Shown: one piece after another, positions 31,393-42,550 of the stretch
How positions within the stretch are numbered: the stretch's first letter is position 1
Layout of the letters: each line of letters begins with the position of its first letter
Assembly: GCA_964415965.1 (NCBI GenBank)
Contig: CAYQCK010000001.1
Coordinates: 558,001 to 622,000, forward strand
Length of the DNA: 64,000 nt
Direction: 5' to 3'
Source of the DNA: CAIKNB01 sp964415965
GTDB lineage: Bacteria; Patescibacteriota; Patescibacteriia; 2-12-FULL-60-25
Program-made: the position numbers and the translations under genes
The notes under the pieces: generated by a model
What the model was told of the DNA's origin: nothing
What the model saw: only the letters and a program-made list of their open reading frames with translations
Database searches by the model: none

Positions 31393-31417
31393 CCGTTTGG
31401 CCGCTTGCGTTTAAGGT
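31389..31417 (+). promoter_or_regulatory. promoter of the 31450 gene
   Basis: TTGACC (31389-31394), 17-nt spacer, TAAGGT (31412-31417). The -35 box includes the stop codon of the preceding gene. Confidence 0.65.
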
Positions 31418-31449
31418 CGCACCAGTCCTTTCAAAGGGGAGGTGCGGCG

Positions 31450-32058
31450 ATGCCGACATTTGAATTCGCGTTACCCGACGATTCGAACACCATATCGAGC
31501 CTGATCCGGACGGTCCCGGACGGTTGGTCGTGGCTGGATGGCGGGTTGTATGCGCCCAAGCGTCTGGTCAACGACGGCTTGGCCACGCCCGATACGGGTT
31601 ATGCCTTGAGCCGCTTCCGCGGCGGACGTACCGAGGTCATGGGACGTACGGTCAGGGATGGCGCGACGGCCCACGAAATGGCGCCGGACCTGTTCGGTTT
31701 CCTGGTCGAACGCAAGCGTCCGGCCTGGATTTCGTTCGAGGAAGCCGGATACCAGAATAGCCACGACCTGACTTTGGCCCTGGCCAAGCGCCTGGCCAGC
31801 GGCTTTGTCCACCTGGGCTACCGCGGCTTCCTGCGCTTCTACAGCGACTGCTTCCGCAACAGCAAGTACCGCAACCCCGCCCGTCTCTACCTCGAGATGG
31901 CGTCCGGCGATTGCCACGGCGCCGGCGTCCGCGACAAGGACGGGATAGCTATCGTAACTTGGGATGCCGAGTGCAACGGCACCAAGGACATGGTCGGAGG
32001 CCTTCTGGACCTGTGCCGCAAGCTCGAGCTCAAGGAAGCGGCGAGCGATTCCCGCTGA
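31450..32058 (+). CDS. hypothetical protein (cassette type)
   Basis: 202 residues, soluble, no signal peptide. The N-terminus is short-stranded (TFEFALPDDSNTISSLIRTV). A Gly/Arg middle (LSRFRGGRTEVMGRTVRDGA), a helix with HDLTLALAKRLASGFVHLGY and a C-terminal helix LLDLCRKLELKEAA follow. Three Cys. I recognise no family. ATG 31450 is fixed by GGAGG (31438-31442, 7-nt spacing). It has its own promoter and terminator. Confidence 0.65.
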   Translation: MPTFEFALPDDSNTISSLIRTVPDGWSWLDGGLYAPKRLVNDGLATPDTGYALSRFRGGRTEVMGRTVRDGATAHEMAPDLFGFLVERKRPAWISFEEAGYQNSHDLTLALAKRLASGFVHLGYRGFLRFYSDCFRNSKYRNPARLYLEMASGDCHGAGVRDKDGIAIVTWDAECNGTKDMVGGLLDLCRKLELKEAASDSR

Positions 32059-32062
32059 ACTC

Positions 32063-32092
32063 ATGCGCTCCGATATCCGTCGGGGCGCATTT
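32063..32092 (+). terminator. terminator of the 31450 gene
   Basis: Stem ATGCGCTCCGA/TCGGGGCGCAT (one mismatch) with a 6-nt loop, followed by only TT. It lies 5 nt past the stop. Confidence 0.6.
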
Positions 32093-32099
32093 CCATATC

Positions 32100-32128
32100 T
32101 AGACCGATAAGACAATTAATGCTAGATT
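32100..32128 (+). promoter_or_regulatory. promoter of dus
   Basis: Extended -10 TGCTAGATT (box 32123-32128) with a weak -35 TAGACC 17 nt upstream. Only 6 nt separate the box from the ATG at 32135, so the mRNA should begin at the start codon. Confidence 0.5.
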
Positions 32129-32134
32129 CCGCCT

Positions 32135-33108
<974 letters not shown>

Positions 33109-33109
<1 letters not shown>

Positions 33110-33140
33110 AAAAAACGGCGGACCCTTTCGGGGTCCGCCG
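33109..33140 (-). terminator. terminator of the 33143-33496 gene
   Basis: Minus-strand perfect 10-bp stem (CGGCGGACCC and its complement) with a 5-nt loop, followed by TTTTTTT. It lies in the narrow gap to the convergent dus gene and may serve both. Confidence 0.88.
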
Positions 33141-33142
33141 AG

Positions 33143-33496
33143 TCAGCGGCGTTTCGCGCCCATGGTCGGGCGTTTCTTGGGTTTGGCGCGGGTCGGTTTC
33201 GCTGGCGGCGGTTCCGCCAGAGCTTTTTCGAGCGCGTCGACCAACCAGAGCGGGGCCGGTTCCGATTGCCTGCAGCAATCGCAGGGCATGAACTTGATCC
33301 GCTCGGTCAGATCAAGGGGAAGCGTCTTGAGCGAGCGGAATTCGATGAAGTTATCCAGGGTAATCACCGCGTGATGGCCGCTGCTCAGGCAGAGGACGAA
33401 TGAACGGTCATAGGTCCGGTCTCCCGTCATGCCGGGGATTTCCGGCGTATTGCGCGGGTTGAGGATCCTGTACCTCAAAGGTTCTTTTGGCGGCAT
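33143..33496 (-). CDS. hypothetical protein (cassette type)
   Basis: 117 residues. The N-terminus is Pro/Arg-rich (MPPKEPLRYRILNPRNTPEI). A beta-rich middle (SFVLCLSSGHHAVITLDNFI) leads to a CDCC cysteine cluster (KFMPCDCCRQ), which is possibly metal-binding. The C-terminus is a basic Pro/Lys tail (AKPKKRP). No known family. ATG 33496 is fixed by AGGAGGG with 4-nt spacing. It has its own promoter and a strong terminator. Confidence 0.65.
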   Translation of the reverse strand: MPPKEPLRYRILNPRNTPEIPGMTGDRTYDRSFVLCLSSGHHAVITLDNFIEFRSLKTLPLDLTERIKFMPCDCCRQSEPAPLWLVDALEKALAEPPPAKPTRAKPKKRPTMGAKRR

Positions 33497-33513
33497 GAGT
33501 CCCTCCTGTCGGT

Positions 33514-33542
33514 CTCTTAACATCGAAAAGCAGCCTGGTCAA
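33514..33542 (-). promoter_or_regulatory. promoter of the 33143-33496 gene, nested in the upstream terminator
   Basis: Minus strand TTGACC (33537-33542), 17-nt spacer, TAAGAG (33514-33519). The -35 box is the loop of the hairpin at 33527-33551. Confidence 0.65.
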
Positions 33543-33551
33543 GGCTGCTTT
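33527..33551 (-). terminator. terminator of the M23 peptidase gene
   Basis: 9-bp stem AAAGCAGCC/GGCTGCTTT with the 7-nt loop TTGACCA (minus strand) and TTT within the 3' arm, 24 nt past the stop at 33576. Confidence 0.75.
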
Positions 33552-33575
33552 GGGTTGTCGGATTCATGGCCGGTC

Positions 33576-34847
33576 TCATTCGTCGTCCTTGGCCGGCAGG
33601 CTCGGCAGGTAGTTTTCGGGATTCACCGGGATGCCGTCTTGCCTGACCTCGAAGTGCAGGTGCGGACCGGTTGAGAGGCCGGCTCCCGGTTGGCCCGGCA
33701 TGCCGCCGGAATAGCCGATGAGCTGTCCGCGTTGGACATAGGTGTCCGGCGTGACGGCGAAGCGGCTCAGGTGGCCGTAGATGGTGGCGATATTGCCGGG
33801 GTGGACGATCATCAGGTAGTTGCCGTAAGCCTTGCCGAGTTTGTTCCAGGCGACGTATCCGCCAGCCGCCGCGTAGACCGGTGTCCCGACCTTGCCGCGC
33901 AAATCCGTGCCCGGATGGGCGAAGCGTTGGCGGAACGGGTAGGTCGGGTCGTGGAAATGGGCCGTGATGTAGATTTCGTCGATCGGTTTGAACGGCCAGT
34001 TGAGCAGGACGTCGCCGCGTGCCAGGGATTCGTCGATGCTGTCCAGCTTGTCCTTGAGTGCGTTCTTCAGGTTCGAGATTTCGTCCGCCGTCATCTGCTC
34101 CTGCTGGTTCAGTTCGTACAGCAGACGCTCATACTCGGACTGTTTGTTCTTGGTCTCTGCAGCCAGGGATATCTTGAAGTTTTTCTCTTCCTCGAGCTGG
34201 GCCTGTTCCTTGCGGAGCTGTTTTTTCTCCTGTTCCAAAGTCAGGCGCTTGGAGTCGAGGTCCTTGCGGGTCAGCTCAAGCGATTGCTTATGGCCTTTGA
34301 CCTTTTCCATGACGTCCGTCAGGCCCTCCTGGAGCTTCTTGTCCTGTTCCAACTGGTCGAAGAACGAAGACAGGGACGGTTTCGACAGCAGGATCTCGAA
34401 AGTCGGGACGTTGTCCTTTTCGTTTATCCGGCGGATGAGTTCGGCGGCGGATTCCTTCTGGCGGCCGATACGCCGGTTTTCGTCGCTGATCTGCTGTTCC
34501 AGCGATTGGATCTCGAGTTTCGTCGATTCCAGCTCGACTTTGGCCCGTTCGATATCCAGGAGTTTCTTGGCGATGCGGTTATCGATGATCAGCACGTCGT
34601 TCTCGAGCGTCGATTTGGCCTTTTCCTGTTCTTCGATGCGCGCCCGGTATTTGTCGATCAAGCCATCGAGTTCCTTGACTTGAGATTGTTTGGATTTGAT
34701 GGCGCTGTTCAGGGTGTCTACCTGCTGTTTGCTGACGGCGTCCGAATCAGCGGCTGCCTGGACGCAATTCGTGTTGACCGAAATACCTGAAAGCGCGGCA
34801 ATCAGGTTGGTCCAGACCAAAAATTTAATCGCCCGGGGGCGGAGCAT
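33576..34847 (-). CDS. M23 peptidoglycan endopeptidase with coiled-coil (EnvC/NlpD-like)
   Basis: 423 residues. An N-terminal signal or anchor helix (about 8-30) precedes a long coiled coil (about 38-275) with heptads such as KELDGLIDKYRARIEEQEKA. A LytM/M23 domain (about 305-423) shows the zinc motif HPGTDLRG, then YGHLS and the final H-x-H of STGPHLHFEVRQDGIPVNP. Both zinc-site motifs are intact, so it is likely an active endopeptidase acting on cell-wall peptides or an amidase activator acting in division. It follows gltX by 32 nt and may share its transcript. Confidence 0.92.
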   Translation of the reverse strand: MLRPRAIKFLVWTNLIAALSGISVNTNCVQAAADSDAVSKQQVDTLNSAIKSKQSQVKELDGLIDKYRARIEEQEKAKSTLENDVLIIDNRIAKKLLDIERAKVELESTKLEIQSLEQQISDENRRIGRQKESAAELIRRINEKDNVPTFEILLSKPSLSSFFDQLEQDKKLQEGLTDVMEKVKGHKQSLELTRKDLDSKRLTLEQEKKQLRKEQAQLEEEKNFKISLAAETKNKQSEYERLLYELNQQEQMTADEISNLKNALKDKLDSIDESLARGDVLLNWPFKPIDEIYITAHFHDPTYPFRQRFAHPGTDLRGKVGTPVYAAAGGYVAWNKLGKAYGNYLMIVHPGNIATIYGHLSRFAVTPDTYVQRGQLIGYSGGMPGQPGAGLSTGPHLHFEVRQDGIPVNPENYLPSLPAKDDE

Positions 34848-34879
34848 GCCTTAATTATGCGCTAAGGTATCTGGCCCGT

Positions 34880-36364
34880 CTAGCTCAGATGGTGGATAGC
34901 TGCGTCGAGACGTTTGAGGCTCCGTTCTTTGCCCAAGACTTCCAGCAATTCCCACGGGCTGGGCGACTTTTCCTCGCCGGACAAGGCCACGCGCAACGGC
35001 CAAAGCGTATCACCGTTGCCCCAGCCTTTTTGGGCTATGAAATCTTTGATGCGTTTTTCGTGTTCGGTCTTGGCGCCGGTAGTCGAGAAAGCGGCTTCGC
35101 CGATGTCTTTGAGCAACTCCTGTACTCCGACGAGCCGTTCCTTGGCCTCTTCTTTGCCTTGCGTCTTCCAAGTCAGGCTGGCTTTTGAATAATCCAGCTC
35201 TTCCTTGAAGAAAGTGGCCGTCAAATCGACTACTTGCGACGGCAAAGTCACGCGGTCGCGGACCAAAAGCAGGGCGCGATCGATGAATTGGTGGTCATCG
35301 GATTTGTCCTGGACGAACGGATGGACGAGCGCCAGATAGTCTTCGTCCTTCATTGTCCTCAAATAGTGTTCATTCAGCCAATCCAGCTTCTCGAGATTGA
35401 ATACGGCTCCGGATTTGTTCACTTTGGCCAGATCGAACATCTTGATGAGTTCGTCGTGGGTGTAGATTTCCCGGTCACCGGTCGGGTTCCAGCCCAAGAG
35501 AGCGATGAAATTCAAGATTGCCTCCGGCAGATATCCTTTCTTGAGATAGTCCTCGACCGCCACATCGCCCTGGCGCTTGGACAGCTTCGAGCGGTCCGGA
35601 TTCAAAAGCAGGGGCAAATGGGCGAATTTCGGCGGCGTCCAACCGAAAGCCTCGTAAATGAACAGGTGTTTCGGCAGCGAAGCTATCCATTCGTCGCCGC
35701 GGATGACGTGAGTGATGGCCATGTCGTGGTCGTCGCAGGTGTTGGCCAGGTGATAGGTCGGAAATCCATCGGACTTGATCAAAACCTGGTCGTCGATGAG
35801 CGCCCAGTCGAAATTGATATCGCCGTGGATGATGTCCTGGGCCGTCACGCTCCCCTGTTTCGGTAATTTCAGGCGGATGACGTACTTTTCGCCGGCCGCG
35901 ATGCGTTTTTCGGCCTCGGCGCGCGTCAGGCTCCGGCATTTGCCGTCGTACATGGTCGGCTGGTGGGCCAGTTGTTGGCTCTCGCGCAGCTCGGCCAACC
36001 GTTTTTCGTCGCAGAAGCAGTAATAGGCCTTATCCATGTCCATTAGCCTGATGGCATAGGCCGTGTGCCGGTCTTTGCGTTCGGATTGGAGATATGGGCC
36101 GAATTCCCCGCGTTCGAACACCTGGCCCTTTTCATCCAGCCAGACACCCTCGTCCGGCGTTACGCCCATGGTCTTGAGCGAGCGGCAGATGTTCTCGATG
36201 CCACCTTCGACGAATCGCGTCCGATCCGTGTCCTCTATGCGCAAGATGAAGGTGCCGCCGTCCTGCTTGGCCAGGAGTTCGTTGTATAGCGCGGTCCTCA
36301 GGCCGCCGATGTGCAGAAAACCGGTCGGGCTGGGCGCGAAGCGCACGCGGATTTTGTCGCTCAT
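34880..36364 (-). CDS. gltX: glutamate--tRNA ligase
   Basis: Charges tRNA-Glu. 494 residues, class I synthetase. RFAPSPTGFLHIGGLRTAL contains the HIGH-type HIGG. LRIEDTDRTRF is the ATP/glutamate site. The Cys-containing insert YYCFCDEKRL resembles the zinc-binding segment. SKLSKRQGD is the KMSKS equivalent. The helical anticodon-binding domain occupies the C-terminal third. No gatCAB genes lie in the window, so discriminating versus non-discriminating activity is undecided. The ATG lies 9 nt after its -10 box, so the mRNA is probably leaderless. Confidence 0.97.
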   Translation of the reverse strand: MSDKIRVRFAPSPTGFLHIGGLRTALYNELLAKQDGGTFILRIEDTDRTRFVEGGIENICRSLKTMGVTPDEGVWLDEKGQVFERGEFGPYLQSERKDRHTAYAIRLMDMDKAYYCFCDEKRLAELRESQQLAHQPTMYDGKCRSLTRAEAEKRIAAGEKYVIRLKLPKQGSVTAQDIIHGDINFDWALIDDQVLIKSDGFPTYHLANTCDDHDMAITHVIRGDEWIASLPKHLFIYEAFGWTPPKFAHLPLLLNPDRSKLSKRQGDVAVEDYLKKGYLPEAILNFIALLGWNPTGDREIYTHDELIKMFDLAKVNKSGAVFNLEKLDWLNEHYLRTMKDEDYLALVHPFVQDKSDDHQFIDRALLLVRDRVTLPSQVVDLTATFFKEELDYSKASLTWKTQGKEEAKERLVGVQELLKDIGEAAFSTTGAKTEHEKRIKDFIAQKGWGNGDTLWPLRVALSGEEKSPSPWELLEVLGKERSLKRLDAAIHHLS

Positions 36365-36373
36365 AATGCGGCC

Positions 36374-36402
36374 AGGTTAGGCGAAAAACCGAAGTTTGTC
36401 CA
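36374..36402 (-). promoter_or_regulatory. promoter of gltX
   Basis: Minus strand TGGACA (36397-36402), 17-nt spacer, TAACCT (36374-36379). The same TAACCT box is used for metG (53386). Confidence 0.65.
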
Positions 36403-36415
36403 TATTCCGCTTGCA

Positions 36416-36436
36416 TTCCGGCTGCGTTCGCCGGAA
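36416..36436 (+). promoter_or_regulatory. hairpin in the glmS upstream region
   Basis: 7-bp stem TTCCGGC/GCCGGAA with a 7-nt loop, ending 11 nt before the glmS ATG. It could influence initiation or be the overlap of the two divergent promoter regions. No glmS ribozyme core is present. Confidence 0.35.
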
Positions 36437-36447
36437 GATTATGGTCT

Positions 36448-38280
<1,833 letters not shown>

Positions 38281-38341
38281 TTCAGCTCAACGCAGCACAA
38301 ATAATTTTGCTTAACTAAGCCAATATATCGAGCTCGTAACC

Positions 38342-38370
38342 TTGACAAAAAGGGCTTTTTGTGCTATTCT
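38342..38370 (+). promoter_or_regulatory. strong promoter of the Gly-rich lipoprotein gene
   Basis: Consensus TTGACA (38342-38347), 17-nt spacer, extended -10 TGCTATTCT (box 38365-38370). It gives a leader of about 70 nt with two possible hairpins (TTAAGG/CCTTAA at about 38379-38399 and CGAGG/CCTCG) and a GAGGAAGAAAGG ribosome site. Confidence 0.8.
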
Positions 38371-38445
38371 TGTTTGTTTTAAGGGTGGATAATCCTTAAG
38401 ACGAGGATTGACTCTCGTACCTCGACAGAGGAAGAAAGGCTAGAA

Positions 38446-40647
38446 ATGATCAAGGAATTCGCACGGTTGTTCGGTCTCGTGGCTGTTTCGTGTGCTCTCG
38501 GCTGCAGCGGCAGCGTCGACGGTTCGGAAGAATCGGTCGGCGGCAACGGCGGCTCGAACGCGGCCGGTGCGTCAGGTCAGGCTGGCCAAGGTGGCCAGTC
38601 GACCGGCGGCCAAGGTGGTTCGTCAGGATCATCCGGGAACGCGGGAAGCGCGGGCGTGTCCGGCCAAGCCGGCAGCTCGGGTTCGTCCGGTTCCGGTGGT
38701 TCGGGCGGCGCGGCGGGTTCGTCCGGTGCCTCGGGCACGGGTGGCGTCGGCGGAAGTTCTGGCGAAGCCGGTTCGGCAGGCGATGCAGGCCAGGCAGGCA
38801 ACAGCGGCCAAGCCGGTTCCTCGGGAACTGGCGGAGTTGCTGGCGAAGCCGGGTCAGCGGGTGCGGCAGGTTCGGAGAACGACGGCGGCACAGATGCCGT
38901 CACGGGATCGGTACTGACGCTCGGCCTCATGGCCGACCCGCCGAGCACGATCTACGTCAAGAGGATGCAGAATGTCCCGGCGCTGGGCTTCATGGCCTCG
39001 GCGGCCGGTCATGACATTCTGGTCAACGGTCTTGACCTGGAATGCCGCGGCTCCATCAACGGCGGACCGTTCCAGGCGACTGATTGCCAGAAGCTCGTCA
39101 CGAGCGTGGCCGTCTATCGCGGCGCCGATCAGGTCGGTCTGGCTTGGGCTCCGAACACGGACGGTTCGCTCCACTTCTCACCGCAGCTCGTGGTGCCCGG
39201 TGGTTCGTCCATCGCACTTACCGTGAAGATGTCGATTTCCTCGAACATCAGCCCGGACTGGCCCTACGATCGCGTAGCGTTCGGCATCAAGCAAGTCTCG
39301 AGCGCCATCGATCTCATCACCCAGCAGGCGCCGCAGATCATCTTGGCGCCCGAAGTCTCGACGGCGCAGCTCTCAAATGCGCCGATCGTTTCCCAGACCA
39401 TCCGACCCTCCGGCACGCTCAAGATCGAGGCCGACGGACATCCGGCGGCGCAGATCGTGATCGGCGGCAAGGATAGCTGGTTCGTGGCCGCGAGCTACAA
39501 AGCCATGGCCCAGTACGAGGCGGCGACGATTGATCGCTCCAGCGTCATCCAGGATTCGGAGCTGCTCGCGGACAACGCCGATGTCGTGGCTGTTGCTGTG
39601 GCCTCGGCCGGAATCATCCATGGCCAGACCGTCCTGCCGGCATCGCCGACGGGATGCAACGATGCGGACATGTCCGGCAGCCCTATCCAGGTGCCAAAGG
39701 ACGGATCCACGAGCATCCAGGTGTGGGTCAAGTACGCGGCTCCGCTCCCCGGCGCCGCCGTCAACGGTGCCCAGCATGGCGTCCCCCGCTCCGGCCATCA
39801 GCCGCGCGTGGGCCTCTCCGACAGCATCATGGGCGGCGAGTGGCCGACGGAATACCTGAATCGGTTCAACCTGCGGTCCACGGGCGAAACTTCCGGCGAA
39901 CGGCTTTACGCCTCTTCGGTCGGAGTCGCCAAACCGAATGTGATGGTCTTGCGCAAGTCGCGGCCTATCTTCAGCAAATTGCAGACGCCGTTCGGCAATC
40001 TCGGAGTCGGCTCACAGGATCTGTACCGGTTCCAGGTGGCGGCTGACGGCATCCTTGATCAGGCCCAAAATATCGTGCCGAATGTCGCCATCAAGCAGTA
40101 CGCATTTGACATCAAGTTTGAGGGCTGCGATCCGGTTCTCTCGAATGCCCGTCTGTACCGCAGCGCCATGGAAATCGCGGCGAGCGATTACTCGCTTGTC
40201 GACGGCTACACCGGTTCGGACCTCAAGTTCGAGTCCTTGACGATGCTGTCCGGTTCGGTCTACCGCCTGATTGCGGCGTTCACCAACGAGGAAATCGTGA
40301 GCGGCTCAGGTTACCAATACGAGCTGTTAGCGAACCTCCAGTCGGTCACGCTGGGTTGCTCAATGACGACCAAACTGGCACAGGACCCCAACCCCGTAGT
40401 GAAGACCGGCTATCTGCTGCAGAACGACGCTTATGCGCCCTATGCGGCCAGCTACGGCATCTTCAACGTCGGGATGTGGCCTGACCAGAACGGGCTCGGT
40501 GCCTGGCATGTCCAGGGCACGCAGGTGTGGAGCGATCAGAGCGAATTGCCGCACATCGCCCTCACCCTGCCCAGCTCGGCAGACTGGACTACGGATCCGT
40601 TGGTCAACGACTTGACCTCGACCCTGGTCAAAGTCTCGACCTGGTAG
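38446..40647 (+). CDS. large secreted lipoprotein with collagen-like Gly/Ser/Ala stalk
   Basis: 733 residues. The signal peptide ends in lipobox ALGC (Cys 20). Residues about 31-150 are almost only Gly, Ser, Ala, Gln and Thr with G at nearly every third position (GQAGSSGSSGSGGSGGAAG), a collagen-like or flexible stalk. The remaining 580 residues form a beta-rich ectodomain with a few Cys (LECRGSINGG, GFMASAAGHDILVNGLD). The latter region recalls immunoglobulin-like domains of Patescibacterial surface proteins, but I recognise no named family. It has a strong promoter, a ribosome site and a strong terminator, so it is probably abundant at the cell surface. Confidence 0.8.
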   Translation: MIKEFARLFGLVAVSCALGCSGSVDGSEESVGGNGGSNAAGASGQAGQGGQSTGGQGGSSGSSGNAGSAGVSGQAGSSGSSGSGGSGGAAGSSGASGTGGVGGSSGEAGSAGDAGQAGNSGQAGSSGTGGVAGEAGSAGAAGSENDGGTDAVTGSVLTLGLMADPPSTIYVKRMQNVPALGFMASAAGHDILVNGLDLECRGSINGGPFQATDCQKLVTSVAVYRGADQVGLAWAPNTDGSLHFSPQLVVPGGSSIALTVKMSISSNISPDWPYDRVAFGIKQVSSAIDLITQQAPQIILAPEVSTAQLSNAPIVSQTIRPSGTLKIEADGHPAAQIVIGGKDSWFVAASYKAMAQYEAATIDRSSVIQDSELLADNADVVAVAVASAGIIHGQTVLPASPTGCNDADMSGSPIQVPKDGSTSIQVWVKYAAPLPGAAVNGAQHGVPRSGHQPRVGLSDSIMGGEWPTEYLNRFNLRSTGETSGERLYASSVGVAKPNVMVLRKSRPIFSKLQTPFGNLGVGSQDLYRFQVAADGILDQAQNIVPNVAIKQYAFDIKFEGCDPVLSNARLYRSAMEIAASDYSLVDGYTGSDLKFESLTMLSGSVYRLIAAFTNEEIVSGSGYQYELLANLQSVTLGCSMTTKLAQDPNPVVKTGYLLQNDAYAPYAASYGIFNVGMWPDQNGLGAWHVQGTQVWSDQSELPHIALTLPSSADWTTDPLVNDLTSTLVKVSTW

Positions 40648-40670
40648 CCTTCCTTCCCCCTCCTTCAAAC

Positions 40671-40712
40671 AACCCCGCCATCCGGTCCTCGGATGCGCGG
40701 GGTTTTGTTTTT
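40671..40712 (+). terminator. terminator of the Gly-rich lipoprotein gene
   Basis: Outer stem AACCCCGC/GCGGGGTT with inner CATCC/GGATG, then TTTTGTTTTT. It lies 24 nt past the stop and only 4 nt before the convergent C39-like stop. Confidence 0.88.
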
Positions 40713-40715
40713 GCG

Positions 40716-41171
40716 TCAATTTTTCGGGATCGCCATCATCCAGCGCCTGACGATGGTGTCGAGTTCGCTGTCGGTGTCGTACCAAACCTTCTCGAATTCG
40801 GGGATGGGCATGGTGCATTCCCCCGTTTCCGAATCGGGGTCCATCATCCTGATTTGCCTGTCGTCGATGTCGAAGATGACGCTGTAGTGGTATTCGTCGA
40901 CATCCCACCACCCGACTATCACCGGGACGTCTTTTGACAGATAGGCCTTCAGGTCGTCGAGCGTCGCGTTCGATTTGACCGCGGGGGTAAGTCCCAGCGT
41001 CTCCACGGCGGTGACGAGGTCCTCGTGGTTCGTCCCGATGTCCGGGGTCGTGTGGGCGATCTTCGCCAGCTCTTCCTCGGAATATTCCCGACCGTAATGG
41101 TCAAGTATTATTTTTACGCACGCCGGACCGCATTTGTCTTCGGACTGGCTGAATGGTTTGAGTTTTATCAT
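40716..41171 (-). CDS. C39-like cysteine peptidase family protein
   Basis: 151 residues, a stand-alone C39-like fold. QSEDKCGPACVKIILDHYG carries the oxyanion Gln 9 and catalytic Cys 14. DEYHYSVIFDIDDRQIRMMD holds the catalytic His and following Asp. No transporter domain or signal peptide is present, so it is a cytoplasmic or unconventional C39 relative. It is the last gene of a five-gene minus-strand cluster, 13 nt after the M14-like gene. The leader CTAACCGACCACCGGAG precedes the ATG. Confidence 0.82.
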   Translation of the reverse strand: MIKLKPFSQSEDKCGPACVKIILDHYGREYSEEELAKIAHTTPDIGTNHEDLVTAVETLGLTPAVKSNATLDDLKAYLSKDVPVIVGWWDVDEYHYSVIFDIDDRQIRMMDPDSETGECTMPIPEFEKVWYDTDSELDTIVRRWMMAIPKN

Positions 41172-41184
41172 CTCCGGTGGTCGG

Positions 41185-41958
41185 TTAGGGACGGACGCGG
41201 CCAGCCGTGCGGATCAGCTCGATGGCCGCATCGGCTTGGGCGCGGGCGCGTCTGGCTATGGGGAAATATGAAGATGGGGTCTCGAGCGCCCCGGCGAAGC
41301 GGCATCCGGGGCGATGGCTCATGAAATCTTCCGACGAGCCGTCGTGCATTTCGAAGACGATGCCGTTTTTCAGGTCGATGCGCCGATCCTTGAAATCCGG
41401 GTCATCCATCCAGGGATTTTCCTCGATGGGCAGCGTCTTGGCCATCGCGTGGAGCAGCTTTTTCGCCAGGCTCCGGTCCTTGAAGGCGTAAAGATAAACG
41501 CCTCGCATGTCCTTGTCCTCATGGAGATCGAGATAGTATCCAGCCTTCGAGCCGGACAGCAGTCGTTTGAGGCGGTTGGATTCCGGCGACGGTTCGCCGA
41601 TTTCGGGATGTACGAAACCTCCGTTGGTCTTCTTGTTGTGCGGATTGTATTTTGTCCGTTTGTCCAACCCGTAGGGATTGCCGCAAGGCACGACCAGCAG
41701 ATTGACCGCCGATTTCTCGCTCTGGCGGATCATCTCTTCCAGGTGGTGGGTCAGGGCATAAGCTCCGGCGGGCTCGTCGCCGTGCAGCGTGCCGACCAGC
41801 AGAACGGTCGGCCTGGCTTGGAGTTTTTTCCGGCGTTCGACGACGAAAACCCCATAAGACCCATTCGCGTAGCGCCTGGTCTCCAGCGTCTTGAGGCGGT
41901 AGGCGGCATTCCGGCCGACGCTCCCGCGCAGAAGTCCGATCATCTTCCGGTACGTCAT
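41185..41958 (-). CDS. M14-like zinc carboxypeptidase / AstE-AspA-type deacylase
   Basis: 257 residues from ATG 41958. The zinc motif is LLVGTLHGDEPAGAYALTHH (H59, E62), followed by VPCGNPYGLDKRTKYN (the N-P-x-G-x-x-x-x-R substrate-binding segment) and the third ligand in GYYLDLHEDKD. These are hallmarks of the M14 peptidase/succinylglutamate desuccinylase clan. There is no signal peptide. Activity could be carboxypeptidase or aminoacylase. It lies 2 nt after the HExxH gene. The longer frame to 42105 is mostly the shadow of that gene. Confidence 0.82.
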   Translation of the reverse strand: MTYRKMIGLLRGSVGRNAAYRLKTLETRRYANGSYGVFVVERRKKLQARPTVLLVGTLHGDEPAGAYALTHHLEEMIRQSEKSAVNLLVVPCGNPYGLDKRTKYNPHNKKTNGGFVHPEIGEPSPESNRLKRLLSGSKAGYYLDLHEDKDMRGVYLYAFKDRSLAKKLLHAMAKTLPIEENPWMDDPDFKDRRIDLKNGIVFEMHDGSSEDFMSHRPGCRFAGALETPSSYFPIARRARAQADAAIELIRTAGRVRP

Positions 41959-41960
41959 AG

Positions 41961-42521
41961 TCAGCCCCGGACGAATTCCGCCACGCCGTCTTCGCGCCTT
42001 TGCATGCGCTCCATGGCCAGGGCGAAATCGTGGGCGTTGTCGTAAGCCATGCCTTTGCCCATGAGCTCGCGTTCGTGCATCTCGTGGACCAAGGTGTACT
42101 TCCATTCGCGTTCGTCTGAACGGGTGTCGATCCAGATTTCGTTCTTCGGGATGTACGGGTAGACCAGGTCGTGGCCGCCGAGGATGAAGTACGGGTCGTC
42201 CTGGCTCCGGACCTGGGCGCCGTCGACGTACACGACCTTGTATTTGCCGTGTTTCTCGGTCTTCAGGATCTTGGGTTTGGATTTCTTCGGCAACGTCAGT
42301 GTCTTCTTGGCTTTGGCGCGGATGAGGCGGAAGGACTTCCCGCGCATCGAACGTTCCAGTTTGATGAGGCTCAGGATGAGCTGGCGCTCCGTCTTCAGGA
42401 ACTTATCGAGCCAGATTTCGCCCAGCGGGATGTAAGGATAATCCGCGTGCGTTCCCCATCCGCTGAAGTCGGTGTCCACCGTGTTGCGGATTTTCCAGCC
42501 GTCGACGATTTTCAGGTGCAT
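41961..42521 (-). CDS. HExxH-motif protein (putative metallopeptidase)
   Basis: 186 residues. Two similar segments, DYPYIPLGEIWLDKF and LVYPYIPKNEIWIDTR, suggest internal duplication. The C-terminal part contains LVHEMHERELMGKG, a classic zincin HExxH followed by a Glu, and then YDNAHDFALAMER, which may give the third ligand. I do not recognise the family. It is upstream of an M14-like and a C39-like gene, making three peptidase-like proteins in a row. ATG 42521 is used; a 42554 start would overlap the glycosyltransferase stop. Confidence 0.68.
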   Translation of the reverse strand: MHLKIVDGWKIRNTVDTDFSGWGTHADYPYIPLGEIWLDKFLKTERQLILSLIKLERSMRGKSFRLIRAKAKKTLTLPKKSKPKILKTEKHGKYKVVYVDGAQVRSQDDPYFILGGHDLVYPYIPKNEIWIDTRSDEREWKYTLVHEMHERELMGKGMAYDNAHDFALAMERMQRREDGVAEFVRG

Positions 42522-42550
42522 AGTCGTGAGTCGAAGTAGATAGTCGATGG

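Noticed and set aside
38281..38445. Riboswitch in the leader of the Gly-rich lipoprotein gene
   Set aside because: Two short stems only; no recognised aptamer consensus could be matched.
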